64,000 bases of DNA from Novosphingobium profundi (GCF_018491765.1 NZ_JABWCU010000020.1:1-64000), one strand, 5' to 3'. Positions 1 through 8,810 are shown, counted from the first letter of the stretch. Numbers and translations: made by a program. Notes: generated from the sequence alone by a model not told the origin.

Positions 1-86
1 AGCCAGCCCGCGATAACACAGGCGTTAGGTCGCCTCGCCAGGGGGTTCGAAGTCACCTCGGGAGGTTAACTCTCAATTGGCCGCGT

Positions 87-1523
87 TCAGGCGACCTCGG
101 GCACGTAAGTGCCGATCACGGCCTTGATCTCGAGGAATTCCTCGAGGCCGAACTTGCCGAATTCGCGCCCGTTGCCCGACTGCTTGTAGCCGCCGAAAGG
201 CATGTCCATGGCAAGGCCCCCGGCGTTGACGAAGACCGCGCCCGCGCGCAGCTTGCCCACAAGCTTGCTGGCCTTGGCCGGATCGCCCGCGATATAGGCG
301 CCCAGCCCATAGGGCGTATCGTTGGCGATGCGCACCGCGTCGGCCTCGTCCTGGTAGGGCATGATCACCAGGACCGGACCGAAGATCTCCTCCCTGGCGA
401 TGGTCATTTCGGGCGTCACGTTAGAGAACACCGTCGGCTTGACGTAGAATCCGTGCTCGAAGCCTTCAGGACGGCCGGTGCCCCCGGTGACGAGCGTCGC
501 GCCCTCGTCGATGCCCTTCTGAATAAGGCCCTGGATCTTGTCCCACTGCGCCTTGTTGACGACCGGGCCGATATGCGGGCCTTCCTGCAAGGGATCGCCC
601 ACCGGCTTGTCGGCGAACATCTGGCCGACCAGGGCGGCGGCTTCGTCGTGCTGCGAGACATGGACGAGCATGCGCGTGGGCGCGACGCACGACTGGCCCG
701 AATTGAGCAGCACGCCGCCCACGCCGCCGGGCAGCGCCTTGTCGAGCGGCGTGCCCTCGAGGATGATGTTGGGCGACTTGCCGCCCAGTTCCTGCGCCAC
801 GCGCTTGACCGTGTCGGCCGCATTCTTGGCGACCATGATGCCCGCACGGGTCGAGCCGGTGAAGCTGATCATGTCGATGTCGGGGTGCGCGGCCAGTGCG
901 GTGCCGACACCCGGACCGTCACCCTGCACAAGGTTGAACACGCCCGCGGGCACGCCGGCAGCCTCGAGCACTTCGGCGAAGATCGCGGCCGAGGTCGGCG
1001 CTTCCTCGCTGGGCTTTAGGATCATCGTGCAGCCCGAGGCAAGGCACGGCCCCACCTTGGCGACGATCTGGTTCATCGGCCAGTTCCACGGCGTGATGAG
1101 CGCGACCACGCCGATCGGCTCGCGCACGACGACGTTGTCGCCGATGGTCTCGGAAAATTCGAACTTCTCAAGCGCCGCAAGTGCCTGCGCAAGGTGTCCG
1201 AGGCCCGAGCCCGCCTGCGCGGTCGAGGCGGTCGAGATCGGGCAGCCCATCTCCACCGCGATGGCCTCGGCGATGTCGGGGATGCGCGCCTTGTAAGCCT
1301 CGATCACGCGACCGAGCAGCGCCATGCGCTCTTCGCGACTGGTCTGGCTGAAGGTCTCGAAGGCGCGGCGCGCGGCGACGACAGCGGCATCGACGTCGGC
1401 GCTCGTGCCGAGCACGATCTCGCTCGCCGGACCTTCGGTCGCCGGGTTGATGACGGTGTGCTTCACCCCGCCCTGGCTGTCGACCCACTGGCCATCGATG
1501 TAGTTCTGGAGATAGCTCTTCAT
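87..1523 (-). CDS. NAD(P)-dependent aldehyde dehydrogenase
   Basis: A 478-residue aldehyde dehydrogenase, the normal length for the family. The cofactor-binding stretch ITPWNWPMNQ, the ELGGKSPNI segment with the general-base Glu, and the catalytic Cys in NSGQSCVAPTRM are all present, so it should be active. It is the last gene of the minus-strand run ligF-ligE-ligG and starts 52 bases after ligG. The ATG at 1523 was chosen because the Pfam-like domain begins just after it; upstream codons are low-complexity and without a ribosome site. In this context it probably oxidises an aromatic aldehyde from the ether pathway, for example vanilloyl acetaldehyde (the ValA step of SYK-6, recalled from memory) or vanillin. 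The exact substrate is inferred, not visible. The 86 bases before the stop hold nothing I can identify. Confidence 0.88.
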   Translation of the reverse strand: MKSYLQNYIDGQWVDSQGGVKHTVINPATEGPASEIVLGTSADVDAAVVAARRAFETFSQTSREERMALLGRVIEAYKARIPDIAEAIAVEMGCPISTASTAQAGSGLGHLAQALAALEKFEFSETIGDNVVVREPIGVVALITPWNWPMNQIVAKVGPCLASGCTMILKPSEEAPTSAAIFAEVLEAAGVPAGVFNLVQGDGPGVGTALAAHPDIDMISFTGSTRAGIMVAKNAADTVKRVAQELGGKSPNIILEGTPLDKALPGGVGGVLLNSGQSCVAPTRMLVHVSQHDEAAALVGQMFADKPVGDPLQEGPHIGPVVNKAQWDKIQGLIQKGIDEGATLVTGGTGRPEGFEHGFYVKPTVFSNVTPEMTIAREEIFGPVLVIMPYQDEADAVRIANDTPYGLGAYIAGDPAKASKLVGKLRAGAVFVNAGGLAMDMPFGGYKQSGNGREFGKFGLEEFLEIKAVIGTYVPEVA

Positions 1524-1575
1524 GTTCGGATTCCTGCTCTCATCTGAGATGGTCTGTGCTCTCGTTCGCGCGCGT

Positions 1576-2427
1576 TCAGGCGGGCACCGCATCGCCGCGC
1601 ACGGTAATTCCCGGGATCAGGCCCAGTTCGGCGTCGCTCGCGCCCGGCCCCCACTTGTCCCGCGGCGGCATCGGCCTTTCACGCCAATGCGGCTCGAGCG
1701 TGAAGCTCGAAACGCTGCGCCCCTCGGGCAGGCGACCATTGCCGCCGCCCTGGGTGTAATCGTAGTAGAGGGTCATCAATTCGCGATGCCCGTGGCGCGC
1801 CTGGACGACCGGCTCGGCCAGCGTCGCCTCGCGCCACAGGAGCACGCGCGTCAGGTTCTGCGGCACGTCGTAGTCCTCGTAATATTCGAGGAACCACAAG
1901 CGCTTGAACATCGGCGCAAAGGCCACCTCAGCCCACCCGAAGCGGTCGAACAGGTAGACCCCGTCCGGGCTGTAGTGCCGCAGGAAATCGTCGAGGCGCG
2001 CGTATTGCGCGTCGACTTCGGCCTTCAATTCCTCGCGCTTGGCCCTGTCGCGATTGAGGATCATGCGGTAGCCCGCCCCGGTGAAGGCGCCGTCCGTGGC
2101 GCAGAGCATCGCCTCGACCGCATGTTCGAAGGGATCCTGGCGCGCAACCGGCACTTCGGGAAAGCGATCCTCGATGTAGCGCATGATGACCATGCTCTCC
2201 TTCAAGGTCTCGCCGTTCTCCAGTTCAAGCGCCGGGAGCGCGGTCGTCCCGCGCGTCTTCTTCAAGAGCCAGTCCGGGCGCGGCTTCGAGATGTCGATCT
2301 CGTGGTCGGCCAGGCGATCCCCCAATCCCTTGAGGTCGAGCAGAAGCTCGACCCGTTCGGAGAAGGGACAGCCCGGAATGTGGTACATGCGAAGGGAGCC
2401 CCCTTCGGGTTCGACGTCCCATGCCAT
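1576..2427 (-). CDS. ligG: glutathione S-transferase LigG (glutathione lyase of beta-ether pathway)
   Basis: Closely resembles SYK-6 LigG from end to end: it opens with YHIPGCPFSERVE, continues with ISKPRPDWLL and KESMVIMRYIE, and keeps the long C-terminal segment LYYDYTQGGGNGRLPEGRS and RPMPPRDKWG. In the known family the CPFS cysteine attacks the glutathione thioether of the ether-cleavage product, releasing beta-hydroxypropiovanillone and oxidised glutathione (omega-class chemistry). 283 residues, a little longer than SYK-6 LigG because of extended termini. The gene follows ligE by 11 bases, with AAAGGGC as ribosome site, so it is co-transcribed and probably co-translated. Cytoplasmic. The assignment is as secure as sequence reading allows. 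Confidence 0.94.
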   Translation of the reverse strand: MAWDVEPEGGSLRMYHIPGCPFSERVELLLDLKGLGDRLADHEIDISKPRPDWLLKKTRGTTALPALELENGETLKESMVIMRYIEDRFPEVPVARQDPFEHAVEAMLCATDGAFTGAGYRMILNRDRAKREELKAEVDAQYARLDDFLRHYSPDGVYLFDRFGWAEVAFAPMFKRLWFLEYYEDYDVPQNLTRVLLWREATLAEPVVQARHGHRELMTLYYDYTQGGGNGRLPEGRSVSSFTLEPHWRERPMPPRDKWGPGASDAELGLIPGITVRGDAVPA

Positions 2428-2438
2428 GGCGTGCCCTT

Positions 2439-3263
2439 TCAGTCCGCTGCCACCGGTTCAGGTGCCGCAGCCCCCTTGTTGATCGGCGCAACTTCGATGC
2501 CGGCCGCGCTGCGGTCGAACGGCGCGGGATCGCCTTCTCGCAGTTCCAGACCGAACAGCGTGTGCATGCCCGGATGGCGCCCCAGACCGCCGTAGAGGTC
2601 GAAGCCGCGGTCGAGCCAGTCGCGCAAGGGATCGTCCTCGGTAAGCGGCGGGGTCGTGCAGACCGATCCCGTCCACAGGAACACGGCAAGCGCGGTGTAG
2701 TCGGCGAAATTGGGTGTCTCGCCGCCCAGCCAGGGGGTGTCGCGCAGGAGCTGGCGCAGCGGCTCGAGCGTGGGCGGCACCAGCGGCAGGCGATCCTCGC
2801 GCCCCGCCTGCACGTCTTCAAGCTTGCGTCCGCCCAGGAACATCGTCTCGCGTGATTCGCGAACATAGGCGTGGTCACACGGGAGCGAGAGGTCGTGGTA
2901 ATCGAGGATGTAGCACTGGAACCAGGGACCGATCGCGGTCTTCCAGAGCCAGGCGTCGAGGAACTTGGTGAGCACCTTCATCGAGGGGCCCTCGAACAGC
3001 ATCGGGCGATCGGGATACTTCTCGTCGAGGTATTCGGCGATCTTCCAGCTGTCGAGCACCCATTCGCCATCGTCGACGATCACCGGAACGCGTTCGGAGC
3101 GGCCCCCGGTGCGTTCGGCGATGCCGGTGAAGCCACCGGGCACCAGGTCGACGTCGAAACCCTTATGCGCGAGTGCGTACTTGGTGCGCCACACGAAGGG
3201 GCTGATCGTGCAGCCCGAGGCGAGCTGGAGATCGTAAAGGGTGATGCGGTTGTCCTTGGCCAT
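2439..3263 (-). CDS. ligE: beta-etherase LigE/LigP-type glutathione S-transferase
   Basis: 274 residues matching SYK-6 LigE almost segment by segment: ITLYDLQLASGCTISPFVWR at the start, then GGFTGIAERTGGRSERVP, WVLDSWKIAEYLDEKYPDR, CYILDYHDLSLP and PLTEDDPLRDWLDRGFDLY. The family catalyses stereospecific glutathione-dependent cleavage of the beta-aryl ether bond of Calpha-oxidised lignin dimers (the beta-R enantiomer for LigE and its paralogue LigP, the beta-S one for LigF). LigE and LigP are close, so this could be named either; the clustering with ligF and ligG matches the SYK-6 ligE locus. Intergenic gap to ligF is 14 bases. Cytoplasmic enzyme with an N-terminal thioredoxin-like domain and a helical C-terminal domain. 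Confidence 0.94.
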   Translation of the reverse strand: MAKDNRITLYDLQLASGCTISPFVWRTKYALAHKGFDVDLVPGGFTGIAERTGGRSERVPVIVDDGEWVLDSWKIAEYLDEKYPDRPMLFEGPSMKVLTKFLDAWLWKTAIGPWFQCYILDYHDLSLPCDHAYVRESRETMFLGGRKLEDVQAGREDRLPLVPPTLEPLRQLLRDTPWLGGETPNFADYTALAVFLWTGSVCTTPPLTEDDPLRDWLDRGFDLYGGLGRHPGMHTLFGLELREGDPAPFDRSAAGIEVAPINKGAAAPEPVAAD

Positions 3264-3277
3264 GTCCCTTGCGCTCC

Positions 3278-4045
3278 TCAGGCCTCGACCTTGCGGTCGG
3301 CGAATTCGTTCTGCGACTTGGCGAACATTTCCTGGCAGGCCGGACGCGCGTTGATCTTCTCGATCCAGGCGAGAAGGTGCGGCGTGTCCTTGGCGTTGAC
3401 GAGTTCGGGGTAACCCTTCTCCATGCCGTTCGCGATGGCGAAGTTGCAGATGTCGGCAAGGGTGTAATCCTCGCCCGCCAGCCAGGGGCTTTCGGAAAGG
3501 CGCTTCTCCAGCCGGTCGACCGAGACGCGGATCTTGCGCATTTCCTCGTCGAGCACGGCCTGGGGGAAGCCGGCACGCGCATTACGCCACTTGACCTGCT
3601 GCTCGGGCACCGGGATGCGCCTGACCTTCTCCTCGAATTCCTCGTCCGAGAGCGCGCGCGCCATCGGGCCGATCATGCGCTCCCAGCCGATCGTCGAGAC
3701 GCACCAGCAGAAATATTCGTCGACCCACTTGGTCCACACGCGCATCTCGGCGATCTGGACCGGATCGGTGGGGCGCAGCCGGGGCGCGTCGGGAAAGGCA
3801 TCCTCGAGATATTCGCAGATCACCGTCGATTCGGTGATGATGTGCCCGTCATGGTCAAGCGCGGGCACCTGGCCGCGCGGGTTGATCTTCTTGAACCACT
3901 CCTCGTGGTGCTCGAAGGTCGCCGGATTGACGAAGCGCGGGGTGAATTCGAGGCCCTTTTCGTAAAGCGCCAGCAGGGGTTTGAGCGAATTGGCCCCAGG
4001 GCCAAAGCTGTACAACGTCAACATCGCGTAGCGCGTCCTCTCCAT
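3278..4045 (-). CDS. ligF: beta-etherase LigF (glutathione S-transferase)
   Basis: 255 residues with the LigF signature: LTLYSFGPGANSLKPLLALY, WFKKINPRGQVPAL, TESTVICEYLEDAFP, MRVWTKWVDEYFCWCVSTIG and YTLADICNFAIANG. LigF attacks the ether carbon of the opposite enantiomer from LigE with glutathione, giving a glutathionyl ketone and a free phenol such as guaiacol. The start at 4045 (MERTRYAMLT) is preferred over the ATG at 4024 because AAGGA lies six bases before it. First gene of the minus-strand ligF-ligE-ligG-aldehyde dehydrogenase operon. The divergent region up to 4275 holds the probable promoters and a motif shared with the regulator/BKACE promoter region at 8.7 kb. Confidence 0.94.
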   Translation of the reverse strand: MERTRYAMLTLYSFGPGANSLKPLLALYEKGLEFTPRFVNPATFEHHEEWFKKINPRGQVPALDHDGHIITESTVICEYLEDAFPDAPRLRPTDPVQIAEMRVWTKWVDEYFCWCVSTIGWERMIGPMARALSDEEFEEKVRRIPVPEQQVKWRNARAGFPQAVLDEEMRKIRVSVDRLEKRLSESPWLAGEDYTLADICNFAIANGMEKGYPELVNAKDTPHLLAWIEKINARPACQEMFAKSQNEFADRKVEA

Positions 4046-4154
4046 GTCGTCCTTGCGGATCTCTCGGGGCGCAGACTGCGTCGCGATCGGGGCGCGGGGA
4101 AGTCCAGCAGCGATACTATTACTTTTGCCAACTGCTTGAGCGCGCCCCACCCAA

Positions 4155-4176
4155 CCTGTCACTGCCACTACTACTG
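4155..4176. promoter_or_regulatory. candidate operator shared with 8680-8701
   Basis: In the ligF/GST divergent region the sequence CCTGTCACTGCCACTACTAC is found. Its first 13 bases, CCTGTCACTGCCA, recur exactly between the XRE regulator and the BKACE gene at 8680, and the following TAC is also shared. The XRE-family protein encoded at 7818-8654 is the obvious candidate binder. Inference from two copies only. Confidence 0.4.
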
Positions 4177-4274
4177 TTTGCACTCGCCTTGCCCGGCACG
4201 CGGGGCTCTGCTCTGCTCGATCCGCAAAAGGCATGTGCGAGGCGAATCAGGCCCGCGCGCCAGGGGAGAGAGAC

Positions 4275-4955
4275 GTGCTGGAACTGTGGACTTCGGAAAC
4301 GCCGAATGGCTGGAAGACGACGATCATGCTCGAGGAGCTCGACGCGGCCTATACTCTGCGTCCGATCTCGCTGACCAACCGCGAGCAGAAGGAAGACTGG
4401 TACACCGCGCGCAACCCCAACGGGCGCATCCCCACGCTCATCGACCATGAGGTGGACAGTGCAAACGGTGGCTTCGCGGTGTTCGAATCGGGCGCGATCC
4501 TGATCTACCTGGCCGAGAAGTTCGGCCGCTTCCTGCCGATCGACACCATGGGCCGCAGCCGCGCGATCCAATGGGTCATGTGGCAGATGTCGGGTCTCGG
4601 GCCGATGATGGGGCAGGCAACCGTCTTCAACCGCTATTTCGAACCCAGGCTGCCCGAGGTGATCGATCGCTACACGCGTGAGAGCCGCCGGCTGTTCGAA
4701 GTCATGGACGGACACCTGGCCACGAACGAATACCTTGCGGGCGACTATTCGATCGCGGACATCGCCTGCTTCCCTTGGGTACGCGGACACGACTGGGCCT
4801 GCATCGACATGACCGGCCTGCCCCATCTCCAGCGCTGGTTCGACACCATTGCGGAGCGCCCGGCGGTGCAGCGCGGGCTGCTCCTGCCCGAACCGCCCAA
4901 GGCCGACGAGATGGCCGAGAAGACGACCCGCCAGGGCAAGAACATCCTGGCCTGA
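4275..4955 (+). CDS. Nu-class (YghU/YfcG-like) glutathione S-transferase
   Basis: 226 residues starting with a GTG that follows GGGGAGAG. The N-terminal thioredoxin-like domain has the Nu-class pattern TSETPNGWKTTIMLEEL, then NPNGRIPTLID and FESGAILIYLAEKFGRF; the C-terminal domain has DYSIADIACFPWVRGH. Nu-class enzymes use a Thr/Asn pair rather than Tyr or Ser and bind two glutathiones. In Novosphingobium aromaticivorans a Nu-class GST removes glutathione from both epimers of the beta-etherase product (from memory), so here it may complement LigG. It is the first gene of a plus-strand set and is followed three bases later by a thioesterase, suggesting one transcript divergent from ligF. Confidence 0.85.
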   Translation: MLELWTSETPNGWKTTIMLEELDAAYTLRPISLTNREQKEDWYTARNPNGRIPTLIDHEVDSANGGFAVFESGAILIYLAEKFGRFLPIDTMGRSRAIQWVMWQMSGLGPMMGQATVFNRYFEPRLPEVIDRYTRESRRLFEVMDGHLATNEYLAGDYSIADIACFPWVRGHDWACIDMTGLPHLQRWFDTIAERPAVQRGLLLPEPPKADEMAEKTTRQGKNILA

Positions 4956-4958
4956 GCG

Positions 4959-5387
4959 ATGTCCGAACTTACCAGACCGTTCATCACGCGTGAACACCGC
5001 ATCGAATGGGGCCAGTGCGATCCGGCCGGGATCGTCTTCGCCCCGCGCTACATGGACATGTTCGCGGAGAGCTCGATCCTGCTGTTCGAGGCCGCCGGCC
5101 TGCCGAAGAAGCGCGACATGCTGCGCGAAATGGGCGTAGCGGGCTTTCCGCTGGTCGACCTTTCGGCCCGCTTCCTGAAGCCGTCGAGCTACGGCGACGT
5201 GGTGACGATCGAGGCCGACGCCCCCCAGTTCGGCACGTCCAGCTTCACCATCGCGCACCGCATCCGTCTTGGTGATGCGCTGTGCGTGGAGGGAAGCGAG
5301 AAGCGTGTCTGGACCGTGCACGAAGACGGGCGGCTCAAGGCCGCTCCCGTGCCCGAGGACGTGCGCGCGCGTTTCGCGAACCACTAG
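4959..5387 (+). CDS. hotdog-fold acyl-CoA thioesterase (4-hydroxybenzoyl-CoA thioesterase family)
   Basis: 142 residues. Near the start is WGQCDPAGIVFAPRYMDMF, the hallmark of the Pseudomonas-type 4-hydroxybenzoyl-CoA thioesterase family; Asp21 in CDPAGIV matches the catalytic aspartate. The rest follows the single-hotdog pattern (KPSSYGDVVTIEA, SFTIAHRI). Family reaction: aroyl-CoA + water to aromatic acid + CoA. Linked to a Nu-class GST with a three-base gap. Together with the BKACE enzyme at 8811 it could finish the side-chain removal: BKACE would turn an aroylacetate plus acetyl-CoA into aroyl-CoA and acetoacetate, and this enzyme would release vanillate or its relatives. I recall SYK-6 VceA/VceB as performing such a pair of steps; equivalence is inferred. 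Confidence 0.85.
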   Translation: MSELTRPFITREHRIEWGQCDPAGIVFAPRYMDMFAESSILLFEAAGLPKKRDMLREMGVAGFPLVDLSARFLKPSSYGDVVTIEADAPQFGTSSFTIAHRIRLGDALCVEGSEKRVWTVHEDGRLKAAPVPEDVRARFANH

Positions 5388-5476
5388 GGACGGTTCGCCC
5401 GGAGTGTACGTCCAGGTTCCGGCAAAAGACCGGCGAGGCGTGCATGGCCCCGGATTTTTGAGGAGGAGAGGACAAG

Positions 5477-6343
5477 ATGGACGCAGAAACACTGTCGCGC
5501 CCCGACGCGGCGATCGAGACCGAAATCAAGTACCTGGTGCCCACCTCGCGCATCAACCGCCGCTTCTGGGCGCCGGGCGCGGAGTACAATACCGGGGTCT
5601 ACGACTTCTATCCCGCCACCATCCGCAACGCGCGCCTGCGCGAAAGCGCGCCCACGCTCGATGCCGATGGCTTCTGCCTCTCCCGCCACGAGACCAAGGT
5701 CACCGACTTCGCCGACCTCGAAGAGCTCAAGGCCTACCCGGCCGAAGTCGAGACGGTCGCCAAGGCGCTCACTGGCTGCGACTTCATCCACCCGATGGGC
5801 GGTCAGTTGCGCTCGCCGGTGATCGACGCGCGCGGCATCCAGCCCCCGGCGGCGGAAGCGCACGTCGACTTCAACACCCCCACCGCCAACAAGATCGCGC
5901 AGATTTTCTACGACAAGCTGCGTCCCGATGGCCCCGGCTTCGATCGCTTCATCTGCTTCAGCCTGTGGCGCGCACTCTCGCCCGCTCCCCAGAACTGGCC
6001 GCTGGCGCTTTGCGAAGGGCCTTCGGTTGGCGAGGAGGACAGCATTTCGAACTACAAGGTCGACGTCGATACGATCCCCACCGGCGCCGATCTCTTCGCA
6101 CCGATCCCGGGCGAGGAGGACATGCTGGCGGCGACGATCTTCAAGTACAGCCCGGGGCACCGCTGGTGGTACTTCCCTGACATGACCCGCGACGAGGTCA
6201 TCTTCATCAAGTTCCACGATTCGGACCATTCGCGCGCCTGGCGCAGCCCGCACACCGCCTTCCACGACACCTCGCGACCCGACGCGCGCGTGCGCAAGAG
6301 CTACGAGTTCCGCGCCATCGCCTACTTCGAAAAGAAGGGCTGA
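5477..6343 (+). CDS. CmcJ/NvfI-family putative non-haem iron oxygenase
   Basis: 288 residues, soluble, no signal peptide, preceded by GAGGAGAGG. The layout is that of the CmcJ/NvfI/AsaB family: a His-x-Asp in AEAHVDFNTP (about residue 134), a PLALCEGPSV-like segment, GHRWWYFPDMTRDEVIFIKF, and a C-terminal RKSYEFRAIAYF that resembles the R-S-x-E-x-R block thought to hold 2-oxoglutarate. Members include a cephem-modifying protein and a fungal endoperoxide-forming enzyme, so iron/2-oxoglutarate chemistry is plausible, but the substrate is unknown. Sits after the thioesterase (89-base gap) within a lignin-ether gene set. A distant paralogue lies at 19460-20248. Possible roles are hydroxylation or O-dealkylation of a lignin-derived compound; this is inference. 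Confidence 0.75.
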   Translation: MDAETLSRPDAAIETEIKYLVPTSRINRRFWAPGAEYNTGVYDFYPATIRNARLRESAPTLDADGFCLSRHETKVTDFADLEELKAYPAEVETVAKALTGCDFIHPMGGQLRSPVIDARGIQPPAAEAHVDFNTPTANKIAQIFYDKLRPDGPGFDRFICFSLWRALSPAPQNWPLALCEGPSVGEEDSISNYKVDVDTIPTGADLFAPIPGEEDMLAATIFKYSPGHRWWYFPDMTRDEVIFIKFHDSDHSRAWRSPHTAFHDTSRPDARVRKSYEFRAIAYFEKKG

Positions 6344-6355
6344 CCCCTGGACGGG

Positions 6356-7843
6356 GTGGGAGGCCTGCCGGGGCGGGCGCAGACTGAAGTGCAGTCGAGG
6401 GGCACGGCGCACGAACCGGCACCGGGGACGCCACCGGTGGAGGCCGATCCGCGCGCGGCGGCCTTCCTGGTGGCGTTCATCCTGTTCCTTTCGATCCTCG
6501 AGGGGACGGTGATCGCGACCGCGCTCCCCGACATGGCCCGCGATTTCGGCGTGGCGCCAAGTGAACTGGGCATCGGCATAACCGCCTACCTGATGGTGTC
6601 GACCGCGTTCCTGCCGCTTAGCAGCTGGCTCGCGCTGCGATTGGGGCCACGGCGCGTGCTGACCGCCTCGCTGCTCGGCTTCGGCATTGCTTCGCTGCTG
6701 TGCTCGCAGAGCCCGACGCTCGCCCTCTTCGTCGCGGCGCGCGCGCTGCAGGCCTTGTGCTCGAGCCTGATGACCCCGGTCGGCAATCTCGTGCTGCTGC
6801 GCATTACGCCCAAGCACCGCCTGGTGGAAATCCTCGCGATAAGCACTACGCCCGCGCTCATCGCGCCCGTCATCGGCCCTCCGCTCGGGGGCTTTCTCAC
6901 CGAGGCCTTCGGCTGGCCCTCAATCTTCCTCGTCAACCTGCCGCTGACGCTTCTGGGTGCCGTACTCACCCGCCGCCTGCTGCCGCACGTGCCTGCGCAA
7001 AGGCTGCGCTTCGATGCCATCGGCTTCGTGCTGATCGCCGCCGCGCTTTCGCTGCTGATCTACGGCTTCGACCGTCTGGGCGCCCACCCCGAGCACCTTG
7101 CGCTACCCGGCCTGCTGATCACGGCGGGCGCGCTCATCGCCGTGCTCGCCTGGCGCTGGCTGCGCCGCGCGCGGCACGGCCTCGTCCCGCTCGACGCGCT
7201 GCGCCACCGCACTTTCGTCGCCATCGCCTTCGGGCCCGGCATGCTGATGCGCCTGCCGCACATGGGGCTGGCGCTCGTCCTGCCACTCTATTTCCAGCTC
7301 GCTTTCGCGCTCTCGCCGGCGACCGCGGGCATCCTCCTGCTTGCCAACAACCTGGGCGACCTTGCGGTAAAGCCCTTCATTTCCCGCATTCTGCGCGCTA
7401 CCGGCCTGCGCCTCGCGCTGGTGGCGGGGACCGCGATGATGATGGCCGCGACCGCCGCGATCGCCGCCATTCCCAGGGCTACGCCGCTCGCACTGATGGC
7501 GCTGGCGATGCTGCTGGTGGGCATGGCCCGCTCGGTGCCCTTTACCGGCATGATGAGCCTTGCCTTCGCCGACGTCGAGGCCGACGAACTTCCCGGCGCC
7601 AACGTGCTCAATTCGATCGGCAACGCGCTGTCGGCCGCGGCGGGCATCTCGCTCGGCGCGCTGTTCCTCAACTTGCCCCTCGGCCAGACGGGTGCCGCCG
7701 ACCCGCTGCCCTACCGTGTCGCTCTGCTCGCGCTTTCGGCGCTTGGCGCACTTGCCGTCGTGCTCTTCGCGCGCCTGCCCGCCGATGCCGGCGCGCAGGT
7801 GACCCAGCGCGCTGCGCTCAGGGAGCCACCAGCTCGGGCCTGA
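6356..7843 (+). CDS. MFS transporter, DHA2/EmrB-like
   Basis: About 495 residues if the GTG at 6356 is used; a later GTG (6389 or 6437) is possible because the first 35 residues look unstructured. The membrane part begins at AAFLVAFILFLSILEGTVI and contains the DHA2-type segment LEGTVIATALPDMARDFG, the Arg-rich loop RLGPRRV and motif C-like PVIGPPLGGFL, with 13-14 hydrophobic helices. Such proteins export drugs or aromatic compounds with proton exchange. It lies 12 bases after the CmcJ-like gene, so it belongs to the same transcript. It overlaps the convergent regulator gene by 26 bases. Likely exports, or possibly imports, an aromatic intermediate; direction cannot be read. Confidence 0.82.
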   Translation: MGGLPGRAQTEVQSRGTAHEPAPGTPPVEADPRAAAFLVAFILFLSILEGTVIATALPDMARDFGVAPSELGIGITAYLMVSTAFLPLSSWLALRLGPRRVLTASLLGFGIASLLCSQSPTLALFVAARALQALCSSLMTPVGNLVLLRITPKHRLVEILAISTTPALIAPVIGPPLGGFLTEAFGWPSIFLVNLPLTLLGAVLTRRLLPHVPAQRLRFDAIGFVLIAAALSLLIYGFDRLGAHPEHLALPGLLITAGALIAVLAWRWLRRARHGLVPLDALRHRTFVAIAFGPGMLMRLPHMGLALVLPLYFQLAFALSPATAGILLLANNLGDLAVKPFISRILRATGLRLALVAGTAMMMAATAAIAAIPRATPLALMALAMLLVGMARSVPFTGMMSLAFADVEADELPGANVLNSIGNALSAAAGISLGALFLNLPLGQTGAADPLPYRVALLALSALGALAVVLFARLPADAGAQVTQRAALREPPARA

Positions 7844-8654
7844 GCGCACGCAGCTTCTCCAGCTTGCGCGCGTCCTCCTCGCCTTTGGGCGAGAACAGGA
7901 TCAGGCGCTGGCCGGGAACTTCCTCGATGGCGTAGGAGCTGTGCTGGAAACGCACTTTGCCCACCTCGGGAATGCGCGTGCTGTTCTCCCCGCGAAAATG
8001 CGCCTGGATCGCGCTGCACTTCCAGAACTCGCGGAACATTTCGGACTTCTCCATCATCTCGGCGATCAACTCGTCGAAGACTTCCGGATTGCCGGTCTGG
8101 CTGTAGTCCCACTTGAAGCGCGCGGTGAGATGCGAGGCCATTTCGCGAAACGATTCAGGATCGCGCTGGTAACGCTCGTGGAGCATGAGGATCTTGAACA
8201 GGTTGCGTTCCCCGCGCGGCAGTACCGCGTAATCGCGAAAGGCCGCGGTCACCAGCGGGTTCCAGCCCACCACCGTCCAGTCCGCGACGATGACGAGCGC
8301 CGGGATGCCCAGGCTGTCCATCATGTGCCGGGTGCCGGGGCGGATCTCCTCGTCGAGTCGCGAGGCGAGCGGCGGGGGGCGATGCTGCGCAAGTCCGAAG
8401 AGGTAGTCGCGCTCGGTGTCCGACAGACGCAAGGTGCGCCCCAGGCGCTCGATCATCGGCGCCGAGAGCTGGATCTCTCGGCCTTGTTCGAACCAGGTGT
8501 ACCAGGTGACGCTCATCCCCGCGAGCGCGGCCACTTCCTCGCGGCGCAAGCCCTTGGCGCGTCGGCGTTCGCCTTCGGGCAGGCCCACTTCGGCGGGCGA
8601 CAGGCGCGCGCGCGCCGACTTCAGGAATCGCGACAGTTCCTCGCGATGCGACAT
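7818..8654 (-). CDS. XRE-family regulator with MmyB-like ligand domain
   Basis: 278 residues. An N-terminal helix-turn-helix (about residues 34-62, GLRREEVAALAGMSVTWYTW) is followed by RLSDTERDYLFGLAQH and then a PAS-like MmyB domain with VVGWNPLVTAAFRDY. This is the normal length and order for MmyB-type regulators, which often act next to redox-enzyme genes. It is divergent from the BKACE/SDR/VOC operon, with the motif CCTGTCACTGCCAGTACC in the shared region at 8680. The same motif core occurs upstream of ligF and the Nu-class GST, so it may control both sets. Its 3' end overlaps the convergent MFS gene by 26 bases. Confidence 0.85.
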   Translation of the reverse strand: MSHREELSRFLKSARARLSPAEVGLPEGERRRAKGLRREEVAALAGMSVTWYTWFEQGREIQLSAPMIERLGRTLRLSDTERDYLFGLAQHRPPPLASRLDEEIRPGTRHMMDSLGIPALVIVADWTVVGWNPLVTAAFRDYAVLPRGERNLFKILMLHERYQRDPESFREMASHLTARFKWDYSQTGNPEVFDELIAEMMEKSEMFREFWKCSAIQAHFRGENSTRIPEVGKVRFQHSSYAIEEVPGQRLILFSPKGEEDARKLEKLRALRPELVAP

Positions 8655-8679
8655 CTCTCGTCCCCTCTCTCAATCCCTT

Positions 8680-8701
8680 CCTGTCACTGCCAGTACCAGT
8701 T
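8680..8701. promoter_or_regulatory. candidate operator in regulator/BKACE divergent region
   Basis: CCTGTCACTGCCAGTACCAG, containing the small palindrome ACTGCCAGT, 26 bases upstream of the XRE regulator start. Thirteen bases are identical to a site at 4155 in the ligF/GST region. Probable binding site for the divergent XRE regulator (autoregulation and control of the BKACE operon); inferred. Confidence 0.42.
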
Positions 8702-8810
8702 ACCGCGCGTGATAGGATATGTGCTGAACTATTCCGCCAGCCTCGATCTTGTAGTTTGGCCGCAGTGAACCCGAAATCAAACGGGCATGCAAGGCGAGAG
8801 GAGAGCGAAA

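Noticed and set aside
1..86. Possible feature at the left edge
   Set aside because: Too short and no promoter, hairpin or coding signal that I can support.
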